In this document: in pieces, positions 16,486 through 25,203 of the stretch
Layout: the number at the start of each line of letters is the position of its first letter
How positions within the stretch are numbered: position 1 is the stretch's first letter
Assembly: GCA_903871545.1 (NCBI GenBank)
Contig: CAIQHG010000034.1
Coordinates: 29,735 to 93,734, forward strand
Source of the DNA: an uncultured Burkholderiales bacterium
GTDB lineage: Bacteria; Pseudomonadota; Gammaproteobacteria; Burkholderiales; Burkholderiaceae_C
Reading direction: 5' to 3'
Length of the DNA stretch: 64,000 nucleotides
Notes under the pieces: model-generated
What the model was told of the DNA's origin: nothing
What the model saw: only the letters and a program-made list of their open reading frames with translations
The model's database searches: none
Program-made: the position numbers and the translations under genes

Positions 16486-19203
16486 TTATATGTTAGGAGC
16501 TAACAACCTTCTCAGCGCGTGTTCTTCAGTTCCTTGCCTTTTAGCTAAATCACTAACTTGGTCCGCCCCAATTCTTCCTACGTTGAAGTATTTAGCACTT
16601 GGGTGAGCGATATAAAAGCCGCACACACTAGCCGCGGGAGACATAGCAAGGCTTTCAGTCAAAGACATCCCAATGTCGGTGCATTGCAAAACATTAAACA
16701 TTTCCTTTTTAACACTGTGATCTGGACACGCGGGATACCCTGGAGCCGGGCGAATTCCAACGTACTTTTCTGCAATTAAGTCTTGAACACTCAAGTCCTC
16801 CTCATCGCTGTAACCCCAAAGGTCCATTCTCACCCTAGCATGAAAGCACTCTGCCATGGCCTCAGCTAAACGGTCTGCTAATGCTTTAAACATAATTGCA
16901 CTGTAGTCGTCGTGATCGTCCATGAAAAATTTTTCCCTCAACTCCACCCCTATGCCGGACGTCACTGCAAACATGCCGACATAGTCAGCGACTCCGCTTT
17001 GCCCAACAAAATCGGACAAACACCTATTGGGGCGACCATCGGGCTTTGTTGTTTGCTGGCGCAGTCCTGACCAAGTCAACAACCTGTCTCTTCTCGTTTC
17101 ATCGCTCCACAAAACAATATCGTCCCCGATCGCGTTTGCAGGATACAAACCCACTATCGCTTGAGCCGTTAACCATCGACCGTCAATCAAGCGAGTAAGC
17201 ATTCTTCTTGCATCACTCATGAGACGCACCGCTTCCGCGCCCACAACATCGTCTTTAAGAATAGCTGGATAAGGGCCCGCCAGATCCCATGTTTGGAAAA
17301 AAGGTCCCCAATCTATAAACTTTTCAAGATCCGATAAGTTAAAGTTTTTAAATACCCTTCGTCCAATAAATTTGGGGACAGTTGGCTTGTAATTGATCCA
17401 ATCTACTTTTGCTTTATTTTCTCTGGCTTTTGTAAGCGTTAAAAGCGGAGTTTGTTTTTTATTGGCATGCTGGTGTCTTACGCGGTCATAGTCCGCATTT
17501 AGCTCTTCAATAAAAGCACTTGCCTTGTTAGATAAAAGTCCCTGCGCTACTCCCACGCTCCTTGATGCATCCGGGACATAAACCACTGGGCCCTCATAAT
17601 GAGGTGCAATTTTCACCGCCGTGTGAACGCGACTGGTTGTTGCACCACCTATTAACAAGGGTATCTTGCGGATCCTAAAGTAATCATCCTTTTGCATCTC
17701 ACTTGCAACATACTGCATTTCCTCCAAACTTGGCGTAATCAAACCCGATAGCCCAATAATGTCTGCACCTTGAATTTTTGCATTCGCAAGTATTTCGTGG
17801 CAGGGCACCATCACGCCCATATTGACTACATCAAAATTATTGCATTGCAGTACAACTGTGACAATATTTTTACCGATATCATGAACGTCACCTTTGACTG
17901 TTGCGATGACTATTTTCCCTTTGGTTTTTACCTCTTCGCCTGCCTCTTTTTGTCTTATTTTTTCTGCCTCTATGTAGGGAATCAAATGCGCCACAGCTTG
18001 CTTCATGACCCGAGCAGATTTGACAACTTGTGGTAAAAACATCTTGCCTTGGCCAAATAAATCACCAACAATGTTCATGCCCTCCATCAGCGGGCCCTCA
18101 ATCACCTCTAAGGGTCGGCCCCCGCGTAATAAGATCTCCTGATAGGCCTCTTCTGTGTCTAAGGTAATGAACTCTGTGATGCCGTGTACCAATGCATGAG
18201 ACAACCGCTGGGTGACATTAACTGGACTGTCTAAGCTCCCTCGCCAACTATTTTTTTCGCTCACATCTTTTGCAGACCCTTTGGCCTGCTCTGCAACCTC
18301 AATCAATCTCTCTGCCGCATCCTCTCTGCGGTTTAAAACCACGTCCTCAACTCGCTCCTTCAATACTGGCTCTAAATCGTCGTAAACTCCGATCATTCCC
18401 GCATTTACGATGCCCATGTCCATTCCTGCTTTAATGGCATGGTAGAGAAAAACGGTGTGAATTGCCTCCCTTACTGGGTCATTGCCCCGAAAAGAAAAAC
18501 TGACATTGGAGACCCCCCCAGAGACCTTTGCACCAGGCAGGTTTTGTTTTATCCAACGCGTTGCATTTATAAAGTCAACGGCGTAATTGTTGTGCTCCTC
18601 AATTCCCGTAGCTACCGCAAATATATTCGGATCAAAGATGATGTCCTCGGGCGCAAAATCCAATCTCTCGACTAGTAGTTTATAAGCGCGCGCGCAAATC
18701 TCAATTTTGCGCTCATATGTATCAGCTTGACCTTTTTCGTCAAACGCCATCACCACGGTTGCGGCTCCGTAGCGTTTGATGAGTTTGGCTTGACGCAAAA
18801 ACTCCTCCTCTCCCTCTTTCATGCTGATGGAGTTAACGATCCCTTTGCCCTGTAAACAGCGTAGTCCAGCCTCTATAACTGACCACTTGGAGCTGTCCAC
18901 CATTATTGGGACTCTTGCTATGTCGGGTTCAGAGGCAAGCAAGTTAAGAAACTTAACCATCGCAGCTTGGCTATCAAGCATGGCCTCATCCATGTTGATA
19001 TCTATAATTTGCGCTCCATTTTCGACCTGTTGTCGAGCAACTTGAAGAGCCTGTTCGTACTCTTCGTTTAGGATCATACGAGCAAAGGCTTTTGAACCAG
19101 TTACATTAGTGCGCTCACCAATGTTGACAAACAATGTGCTTTGGTCAATCAACACTGGTTCTAATCCAGCAAGCCGAAGTGGGGATATATTATCTAAATT
19201 CAT
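16486..19203 (-). CDS. metH: Cobalamin-dependent methionine synthase, folate/B12/reactivation part
   Basis: This 905-residue protein is the larger half of a split MetH. In order it has a pterin-binding domain ([25 protein letters not shown]), a cap helix region, and the B12-binding Rossmann domain with [10 protein letters not shown], whose histidine ligates cobalt, and [11 protein letters not shown]. The C-terminal AdoMet reactivation domain ends at [14 protein letters not shown] and ALRRLLAPN. It transfers the methyl group from 5-methyltetrahydrofolate through methylcobalamin to homocysteine. The homocysteine-binding zinc domain is encoded separately just upstream (19320-20366). The start codon lies directly after a hairpin that buries its ribosome-binding site. 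Confidence 0.95.
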   Translation of the reverse strand: MNLDNISPLRLAGLEPVLIDQSTLFVNIGERTNVTGSKAFARMILNEEYEQALQVARQQVENGAQIIDINMDEAMLDSQAAMVKFLNLLASEPDIARVPIMVDSSKWSVIEAGLRCLQGKGIVNSISMKEGEEEFLRQAKLIKRYGAATVVMAFDEKGQADTYERKIEICARAYKLLVERLDFAPEDIIFDPNIFAVATGIEEHNNYAVDFINATRWIKQNLPGAKVSGGVSNVSFSFRGNDPVREAIHTVFLYHAIKAGMDMGIVNAGMIGVYDDLEPVLKERVEDVVLNRREDAAERLIEVAEQAKGSAKDVSEKNSWRGSLDSPVNVTQRLSHALVHGITEFITLDTEEAYQEILLRGGRPLEVIEGPLMEGMNIVGDLFGQGKMFLPQVVKSARVMKQAVAHLIPYIEAEKIRQKEAGEEVKTKGKIVIATVKGDVHDIGKNIVTVVLQCNNFDVVNMGVMVPCHEILANAKIQGADIIGLSGLITPSLEEMQYVASEMQKDDYFRIRKIPLLIGGATTSRVHTAVKIAPHYEGPVVYVPDASRSVGVAQGLLSNKASAFIEELNADYDRVRHQHANKKQTPLLTLTKARENKAKVDWINYKPTVPKFIGRRVFKNFNLSDLEKFIDWGPFFQTWDLAGPYPAILKDDVVGAEAVRLMSDARRMLTRLIDGRWLTAQAIVGLYPANAIGDDIVLWSDETRRDRLLTWSGLRQQTTKPDGRPNRCLSDFVGQSGVADYVGMFAVTSGIGVELREKFFMDDHDDYSAIMFKALADRLAEAMAECFHARVRMDLWGYSDEEDLSVQDLIAEKYVGIRPAPGYPACPDHSVKKEMFNVLQCTDIGMSLTESLAMSPAASVCGFYIAHPSAKYFNVGRIGADQVSDLAKRQGTEEHALRRLLAPNI

Positions 19204-19204
19204 T

Positions 19205-19239
19205 CACACTCACCTGAAGATATTGAACAGGTGAGCGTG
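19205..19239 (-). promoter_or_regulatory. Hairpin covering the ribosome-binding site of the larger metH gene
   Basis: CACACTCACCTG (19205-19216) and CAGGTGAGCGTG (19228-19239) are inverted copies with 11 of 12 matches, and the mismatch allows a G-U pair. In the minus-strand transcript the 3' arm contains the AGGTGAG ribosome-binding site immediately before the ATG. No U run follows, so it is not a standard terminator. A role in translational coupling or regulation between the two metH halves is inferred. Confidence 0.55.
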
Positions 19240-19319
19240 GTTAGATTTTTTGAATTGTCCCAAGCCTGTCAAATAAATTTGATGCAACGCTCCTTGGTCA
19301 TTAAATTTTACTACTTTTT

Positions 19320-20366
19320 TTATTCTGCGTAAAAAACGCCTCTGGTAATTTTTCTCGTCTGCAAGCTATCCACGCTTTTTGCAATGGCCGCGATATGCTC
19401 GGGCGTTGTCCCACAACACCCGCCTAAAATATTAACAAGTCCGCTGCTTGCAAAATCATGCAACAAACGGCTAGTTACCTCTGGGGTCTCATCAAAGCCC
19501 GTGTCACTCATTGGATTTGGAAGGCCTGCGTTAGGATAGCAACTTATAAAGGTGTCTACAGCGATCTTCGACAACTCTTGCATATAAGGTCGCATTAGTG
19601 CCGCCCCTAGGGCACAATTTAATCCAACGGCCAAAGGCTTTGCATGTCTAATGCTGTGCCAAAAAGCCGTAACCGTTTGCCCACTTAATATACGCCCCGA
19701 AGCGTCCGTAACCGTACCGCTTATGATCAATGGCAATCTTTCCTTGGATTGATCAAAATACTCTTCAATCGCAAATAGGGCTGCCTTAGCGTTTAAGGTA
19801 TCAAATATAGTCTCAACCATCAACACATCAGCCCCATTTTCCACCAAAGCTTGTACTTGCTGAAAATAAGCCGCTCTGAGCTCCTCAAATGTCACATTCC
19901 TAGCTCCTGGGTCATTGACATCAGGGGATAAACTGGCAGTTTTAGGGGTAGGTCCAAGGGCCCCTACAACGAAGCGGGGTTTGTCCGCCGTTGAAAACTC
20001 ATCGCACGCGCGACGTGCCAGCTTTGTGGAAGCCGCATTCATCTCTACTGCGTACTCTTGCATGTCGTAATCTGCTTGAGCAATCGTTGTGGCACCAAAA
20101 GTATTGGTCTCTATTAAATCAGCACCTGAAGCTAAGTACCCGCGGTGAATATCCAAAATCACATCGGGTCGAGTTAAGCTCAATAATTCGTTGTTACCTT
20201 TAACGTCTTTGTGAAAATCTTTAAACCGTTCTGATCTAAAGTTTTCCTCCGTCAATTTAAAACGCTGAATCATGGTCCCCATTGCCCCGTCTAATATGGC
20301 AATTCTCTTTCTCAATATTCCAGGCAATTCCTTAGCTCTGGTGTATGTGTTATCTGGCGTTTTCAT
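19320..20366 (-). CDS. metH: Methionine synthase homocysteine-binding half
   Basis: This 348-residue protein is the homocysteine S-methyltransferase domain normally found at the N-terminus of MetH. It has IAILDGAMGTMIQ and the zinc ligands: a cysteine in GLNCALG and the paired cysteines of LGGCCGTTPEHI. It also has LIETNTFGAT. The start, MKTPDNTYTRAKELPGILRKRIAILDG, fits the family, and the stop is followed by a 116-base gap before the second half. A split MetH (metHa/metHb) is known in Burkholderiales, so I treat this as natural and not as a frameshift. The two products must assemble to work. I recognised no cobalamin riboswitch upstream. Confidence 0.92.
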   Translation of the reverse strand: MKTPDNTYTRAKELPGILRKRIAILDGAMGTMIQRFKLTEENFRSERFKDFHKDVKGNNELLSLTRPDVILDIHRGYLASGADLIETNTFGATTIAQADYDMQEYAVEMNAASTKLARRACDEFSTADKPRFVVGALGPTPKTASLSPDVNDPGARNVTFEELRAAYFQQVQALVENGADVLMVETIFDTLNAKAALFAIEEYFDQSKERLPLIISGTVTDASGRILSGQTVTAFWHSIRHAKPLAVGLNCALGAALMRPYMQELSKIAVDTFISCYPNAGLPNPMSDTGFDETPEVTSRLLHDFASSGLVNILGGCCGTTPEHIAAIAKSVDSLQTRKITRGVFYAE

Positions 20367-20525
20367 CTCTTTATTGTAAGTTGTTCCTTCGCTAGGCGGC
20401 TTTTACAAGTTTTTAAAAGACCCTAGCCGCTGAACTAGACTTGGAAAATTGTTCTCAGCGTTCTTGAATTAATTCTCTTAAGGCCTTAAAATACTCTGTA
20501 TTTAGTTTTCTTTAAGGTTAGTTTT
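20367..20525. promoter_or_regulatory. Divergent promoter region metH / small membrane protein
   Basis: This 159-base region lies between divergent genes. It contains the palindrome GAATTAATTC at 20466-20475. No B12-box or S-box-like riboswitch core was recognised. Promoter boxes are not assigned. Confidence 0.4.
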
Positions 20526-20672
20526 ATGTCCGCACCAGACCATTCTAAGTTACCCCTTGATCATGAGGAAGATGTGATTGAGTCTTTAGTTCCATTGATG
20601 CCCATCGTCTTACCTGTTGCTGGTGGAATACTGATTTTCTTATTGGCCTTTATTGCCGTCTACATGGCTTAG
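20526..20672 (+). CDS. Small single-helix membrane protein (48 residues)
   Basis: This ATG-to-TAG frame of 48 codons encodes an acidic N-terminal half (MSAPDHSKLPLDHEEDVIESL). One strong transmembrane helix follows (VPLMPIVLPVAGGILIFLLAFIAVYMA), ending exactly at the C-terminus. The clear split into charged and hydrophobic halves, the upstream AAGG, and the position in a gap that otherwise lacks genes support it as real. It is divergent from the metH pair. I know of no function, and the layout resembles small membrane-anchored accessory subunits. It may be a tail-anchored type protein with the acidic face in the cytoplasm. Confidence 0.68.
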   Translation: MSAPDHSKLPLDHEEDVIESLVPLMPIVLPVAGGILIFLLAFIAVYMA

Positions 20673-20903
20673 CGCGAACTAGACAAGTATCTTTTCGATT
20701 TACTTGTGAATCCATACTTTTAATAACAAAGTATTCATGTATATGGTTTCCCTGATAGATTAAAAACCATATAGGTCTAAAATTTTCTTCTGCCCTAAAG
20801 CAAAGTTCTTTATGGTGAGCCGTAGTCCTCAGTAAACTTGCATTCAATCATCATGGATTGCAGGGGGCTTTCCTTAAATAACTTAAATTTGGAGTTCCTA
20901 ACT
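20673..20903 (+). promoter_or_regulatory. pckG leader region with a 10-bp inverted repeat
   Basis: This AT-rich gap precedes pckG. TATATGGTTT (20740-20749) and AAACCATATA (20764-20773) form a perfect 10-base inverted repeat with a 14-base spacer, either an operator dyad or a leader hairpin. A GGAG ribosome-binding site lies at 20891-20894. No terminator for the small upstream gene is obvious unless the repeat serves that role. Confidence 0.45.
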
Positions 20904-22754
20904 ATGAACACGTCTACTCAATCTGGCGTTGATATCCAAGCACCGTCTTTCGTTCAGCATCCTCGGATCATTTCTTGGGTTTCTGATATGGTAAAACTTT
21001 GTAAACCTAGTGCCGTGCATTGGTGCGATGGCAGCGAGCAAGAATACCAATTCCTATGTGAACTACTTGTAAAGGCGGGGACTTTTAAAAAACTCAATCC
21101 TTTACTGAGACCTAATTCATTTTTAGCTTGCTCAGACCCCAGTGATGTTGCACGCGTAGAAGACAGAACATTTATTTGTTCAAAAGACAAAAATGAGGCA
21201 GGCCCAACCAACAACTGGATGGATCCTGATCAAATGCGTCAAACACTACAACCCTTATTTGAAGGCTGTATGAAAGGAAGAACACTTTATGTGGTGCCTT
21301 TCTCTATGGGTCCATTAAACAGTCCAATCTCCCACATAGGTATTGAGCTCTCAGATAGTCCCTATGTAGCAGTAAATATGAGAATGATGACTCGAATGGG
21401 CAAAGCCGTTTACGACGTACTTGGCAAGGAAGGTGAATTCGTGCCTTGCATTCATACTGTTGGGGCTCCACTCGAAACTGGAGAGAAGGACTCCAACTGG
21501 CCCTGTAATAAAACCAAATACATCGTTCACTATCCTGAATCGCGCGAGATTTGGTCTTTCGGCTCGGGATATGGTGGCAATGCATTGCTTGGCAAAAAAT
21601 GCTTTGCCCTTAGAATCGCCTCCATCATGGGGCACGATGAGGGGTGGCTTGCTGAACACATGCTTATATTGGGCGTCACTTCCCCTGAGGGTAAGAAATA
21701 CCACGTCGCCGCAGCCTTTCCCAGTGCATGCGGTAAAACAAATTTCGCCATGCTCATTCCCCCCAAAGGGTTTGAAGGCTGGCGCGTGACAACAATTGGG
21801 GATGACATTGCTTGGATCAAACCTGGCAAGGACGGCCGACTTTATGCCATCAACCCAGAAGCTGGTTATTTTGGTGTAGCTCCAGGTACCAATGAAAAAA
21901 CCAACCCCAACTGTATGAAAAGTCTTACGCATGACGTAATTTTTACCAATGTCGCGTTAACGGACAACGGTGACGTGTGGTGGGAAGGCATGGGGTCGGA
22001 CCCCGAACACTGCATAGACTGGCAGGGTAAGGACTGGACTCCCGAGATCGCAAAGGCCACGGGTGCTAAAGCCGCTCACCCTAACGCTAGGTTTACCATT
22101 TCGGCCACCAACAACCCTGCCATTGACATGGCATGGGACGACCCACAAGGTGTTGCCATTGATGCCTTTATCTTTGGCGGAAGGCGCTCAAATACAGTCC
22201 CCCTCGTCACCGAAGCCCGCGATTGGGTTGAGGGTGTCTATATGGCAGCAACAATGGGGTCTGAAACTACCGCCGCGGCAACTGGCGCGCAAGGCGTAGT
22301 GCGACGCGACCCCTTTGCAATGATTCCGTTTGCTGGCTACAACATGAGTGACTATTTTCAACATTGGCTTGATATTGGGGACAAACTAGCTGCGACGGGC
22401 GCAACTTTACCAAAAATCTTTACAACCAATTGGTTCACAAAAGATGCTGATGGAAAATTTGTTTGGCCTGGCTACAGTGAAAATATGCGTGTCTTAAAAT
22501 GGATGATTGATAGATTAGAGGGCAGGGCAGACGGAGTTGAAAACGTCTTTGGAATAAGCCCGTCTTACTCTGAAATTAATTGGAATGGGCTAAATTTCAC
22601 AGCTAAGTTGTTTGATCAAGTTACTCAGTTTGATAAGGATTTAATTGTCAAAGAACTTAAGCTGCATGAAGAGCTTTTCGAACAACTCGCATACCACCTT
22701 CCCAAAGAGCTAACAAGGACCAAAGTAAAACTAGAGGAGCGTTTAAACGCTTAA
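20904..22754 (+). CDS. pckG: Phosphoenolpyruvate carboxykinase (GTP)
   Basis: PckG decarboxylates and phosphorylates oxaloacetate to PEP with GTP, linking the TCA cycle to gluconeogenesis. At 616 residues it matches the GTP-type family. It has the kinase loop [12 protein letters not shown], the [16 protein letters not shown] substrate and metal site, the GDDIAWIK metal-binding segment, and a guanine-site region near [13 protein letters not shown] use the ATG at 20904 ([10 protein letters not shown]), which has a GGAG site nine bases upstream. An upstream in-frame ATG at 20838 would add 22 residues without family support. With maeB and gap it indicates active C3/C4 interconversion. Confidence 0.97.
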   Translation: MNTSTQSGVDIQAPSFVQHPRIISWVSDMVKLCKPSAVHWCDGSEQEYQFLCELLVKAGTFKKLNPLLRPNSFLACSDPSDVARVEDRTFICSKDKNEAGPTNNWMDPDQMRQTLQPLFEGCMKGRTLYVVPFSMGPLNSPISHIGIELSDSPYVAVNMRMMTRMGKAVYDVLGKEGEFVPCIHTVGAPLETGEKDSNWPCNKTKYIVHYPESREIWSFGSGYGGNALLGKKCFALRIASIMGHDEGWLAEHMLILGVTSPEGKKYHVAAAFPSACGKTNFAMLIPPKGFEGWRVTTIGDDIAWIKPGKDGRLYAINPEAGYFGVAPGTNEKTNPNCMKSLTHDVIFTNVALTDNGDVWWEGMGSDPEHCIDWQGKDWTPEIAKATGAKAAHPNARFTISATNNPAIDMAWDDPQGVAIDAFIFGGRRSNTVPLVTEARDWVEGVYMAATMGSETTAAATGAQGVVRRDPFAMIPFAGYNMSDYFQHWLDIGDKLAATGATLPKIFTTNWFTKDADGKFVWPGYSENMRVLKWMIDRLEGRADGVENVFGISPSYSEINWNGLNFTAKLFDQVTQFDKDLIVKELKLHEELFEQLAYHLPKELTRTKVKLEERLNA

Positions 22755-22793
22755 CCCTGGAATACTTTTTAGGTTTTATTGTTATCGATGAGT

Positions 22794-22818
22794 GTCAAAG
22801 GTTTTACAAACCTTTGAC
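22794..22818. terminator. Hairpin between convergent pckG and rsmA
   Basis: GTCAAAGGTTT (22794-22804) and AAACCTTTGAC (22808-22818) are exact inverted copies with a three-base loop, lying between two convergent stops. A short T-rich sequence (TCTTCT) follows on the plus strand. It could serve either gene. Confidence 0.55.
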
Positions 22819-22822
22819 TCTT

Positions 22823-23635
22823 CTAAGCAACAAACTTTTGGGCTAGGGCCAAGTACTCATCTACGCTAACTTCCTCTGCGCGTCTTTTCAAATCAAATAC
22901 TCCCTCGAACTGCCTATCCTCCAGCCAATGACCTAGGGTGTGCCTTAAAAGTTTTCTTCTCTGACTAAATGCGATTTGCACTAAGTTTTGGAAAACTTCA
23001 AATTTTACGTTCTCAAAAATTTCCTTTGGCCTCATCCTTACTACTGCACTTTTAACCCTCGGGGGGGGATCAAATGATTCGGGGGGCACGTCCACAAGTT
23101 GTTGCATCTCATACCTCCATTGGAGCATCACGCTTAGTCGTCCATAATCAGAGGTGCAGGGCTTGGCCACCATTCTGTCGACCACTTCTTTTTGAAGCAT
23201 GAAGTGCTGATCTTTGATGTGATCTACATACTTTAATAAATGAAAGAGTATCGGCGTTGAGATGTTGTAGGGAAGATTGCCTACAATTCTCATCAAATTT
23301 TTCTGCCTCGCTTGGTCAATGTGTTGGATTTGAGAAAATAAATCGTTGCAAAGTAATTTATCTTCTAAAAGAGAAAAGTTTACATTTAAAACGTCTCCTT
23401 CAATGACCACTAGCGCAGCATTTGTTTTTAACTGCTTGACCAAGTCTTTGTCAAGTTCAATGACACAAAGTTGCCCAATCCTGTCAACAAGTGGTTTTGT
23501 CATTGCCCCCATACCGGGCCCAATCTCTATCATTAAGTCATGCCCATGGGGAGCAATCGCGTTAACAATTTCTTCTATGACGCCTTGATCAACTAAGAAA
23601 TGTTGTCCAAAGCGTTTACGGGCAATATGTTTCAA
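22823..23635 (-). CDS. rsmA: 16S rRNA dimethyladenosine transferase
   Basis: RsmA (KsgA) dimethylates A1518 and A1519 of 16S rRNA late in 30S assembly. The 270-residue protein has [10 protein letters not shown] at the N-terminus, the SAM-binding [19 protein letters not shown], and the catalytic NLPYNIS motif, followed by the [14 protein letters not shown]-terminal segment. The start is a TTG with an AAAGGA site seven bases upstream. It lies 44 bases downstream of surA. In most betaproteobacteria pdxA is inserted between these two genes, but here it is not. Confidence 0.95.
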   Translation of the reverse strand: MKHIARKRFGQHFLVDQGVIEEIVNAIAPHGHDLMIEIGPGMGAMTKPLVDRIGQLCVIELDKDLVKQLKTNAALVVIEGDVLNVNFSLLEDKLLCNDLFSQIQHIDQARQKNLMRIVGNLPYNISTPILFHLLKYVDHIKDQHFMLQKEVVDRMVAKPCTSDYGRLSVMLQWRYEMQQLVDVPPESFDPPPRVKSAVVRMRPKEIFENVKFEVFQNLVQIAFSQRRKLLRHTLGHWLEDRQFEGVFDLKRRAEEVSVDEYLALAQKFVA

Positions 23636-23679
23636 AAATTTATCCTTTGATATAAAGTGAAAAACTTTTGCTTGTCATA

Positions 23680-25203
23680 CTACATTGGAGGATCTCTATA
23701 TTCAACAAACGCGTGCCCTCGTAGCTCCCTCTCCCAGACCGCATAACTTTCCTCAAATTTCTTTTCTTGCATTTGTTTTTTTGCATTTTCGCGTTTTTCT
23801 TTCTCAGAGATAGGCGCTTGTTTGCGCTCTATCACTTGTATTAAATGAACACCAAATCTTGAAACTAAAGGATCAGCAATTTGTCCTGCTGATAGCTTAC
23901 TCATGGCCGCCTCAAATTCGGGCACAAATTGTCCGGGCACAGCCCATCCCAAATCGCCCCCAGAATTAGCGCTCGCATCCTGCGAGTTCTCCTTTGCCAA
24001 TTTCGCAAAGTCAGCCTCACCACGCTCTATGCGTCTTTTAAAATCGGCCAACTGCGCGCGCGCCGCATTTTGACTAAGTTGGCCGCCAGGGCGCAATAAA
24101 ATATGCCTGGCATGTGTTTGGGTCACCATTACGGACTCAGAATCGACTTGTTGGCGCTCAATTAACTTTAATATGTGAAATCCAGCTCCAGACCTTACCG
24201 GTCCCGTTACTTGGCCTGGTTTAACACCCTTTAAGGCGTTTAAGAAAAGCGCTGGATAGCGACTCTCTGCGCGAAGACCCATTGAGCCTCCGTTCTTACT
24301 GTCCGCCGATTCGGAGGTGCTTCTCGCCAGCTCTGCAAAATCCTCGCCCGCTTTAGCTTTACGCAAAATCTCATTCGCCTTCGCTTTAAAGGGCTCGAGT
24401 TGAGCCTCAGCTACTCCATCAGGTATAGAGACAAGGATTTGGGAAACATTAAGAAGCTGGACCGTAGAAGCACCTTTTTTTTGTTGATCCAGTAAGTATT
24501 TGTCTGCTTCTAAGTCAGAGATTTTTACCCTGGAAATTACATCTCTTTCCCTCAGCTTTTGCAGAATCATCTGCTGCCTTAGTCGAACTTTATAAAGATC
24601 GACATTTTGGCCCTGCGTTTTTATTTGCGAAATTAACTGATCAAGCGTCAATGAATTTCTCTCAGCAATTACATTCAGCGATTGAAGCAGCTCCTCATCT
24701 GAGACGGTTATCCCAGTTTCCAAAGCCAATTGGAGAGCCGCTTTCTCAATTATTAATTCTTCAAGTATTTTACTTAGAACGCTCTCTTTTGAGGGGGGCA
24801 TCACCCCCTGTGACCTCATCTGTTCTAAACGCTCCGAAGCCCTTAAGTTAACTTCTCTATTCGTAATTGGCTCACTGTCTACAATCGCCACTATATAGTC
24901 AGAGTATTCCTTGTCGTTTTCACTCGCAGTAAGTAATAGATTTGGAGCCCCCACTTCAGTTTGAGCATCCGCGCCTGACAAACTCTTTGTCCCTTGGGCA
25001 GGCGCCGTGCGCAGCCCCGCTTTACTGGAACTCGGTGTAATTGAGGGCGGGGCGCTAGGAGAGTTGAGGGCACCACTAGACGATCCAAGTCCAGGGATTT
25101 TTAAGCCCTGAGCGAAGACAACTTGGGCGCACACTGCGGCGGCAATAGATAGCTTTAGTGCCAAGAGCTTCATGTTAAGTTGGTTGATATACATTTTTTT
25201 CAT
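23680..25203 (-). CDS. surA: Periplasmic chaperone and peptidyl-prolyl isomerase SurA
   Basis: SurA escorts outer-membrane proteins, including LptD, across the periplasm to the BAM complex. The 507-residue sequence starts with a signal peptide (about residues 11-32, ending VVFAQ). It continues with a Pro/Ser-rich linker, the SurA N-terminal domain (YIVAIVDSEPITNREVNLR), and two parvulin domains (VSQILVSIP to HILKLIER and ARHILLRP to HLIQVIER). The tail (YAVWERELRGHAFVEYRDPP) is typical. The longer than usual N-terminal linker is a local feature. Its ATG overlaps the lptD stop as ATGA, so translation is coupled. Confidence 0.95.
   Translation of the reverse strand: MKKMYINQLNMKLLALKLSIAAAVCAQVVFAQGLKIPGLGSSSGALNSPSAPPSITPSSSKAGLRTAPAQGTKSLSGADAQTEVGAPNLLLTASENDKEYSDYIVAIVDSEPITNREVNLRASERLEQMRSQGVMPPSKESVLSKILEELIIEKAALQLALETGITVSDEELLQSLNVIAERNSLTLDQLISQIKTQGQNVDLYKVRLRQQMILQKLRERDVISRVKISDLEADKYLLDQQKKGASTVQLLNVSQILVSIPDGVAEAQLEPFKAKANEILRKAKAGEDFAELARSTSESADSKNGGSMGLRAESRYPALFLNALKGVKPGQVTGPVRSGAGFHILKLIERQQVDSESVMVTQTHARHILLRPGGQLSQNAARAQLADFKRRIERGEADFAKLAKENSQDASANSGGDLGWAVPGQFVPEFEAAMSKLSAGQIADPLVSRFGVHLIQVIERKQAPISEKEKRENAKKQMQEKKFEESYAVWERELRGHAFVEYRDPPM

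Noticed and set aside
21351..21932. 193-codon open frame on the minus strand inside pckG
   Set aside because: It lies entirely within a well-supported gene on the other strand, has no ribosome-binding site and no recognisable family.
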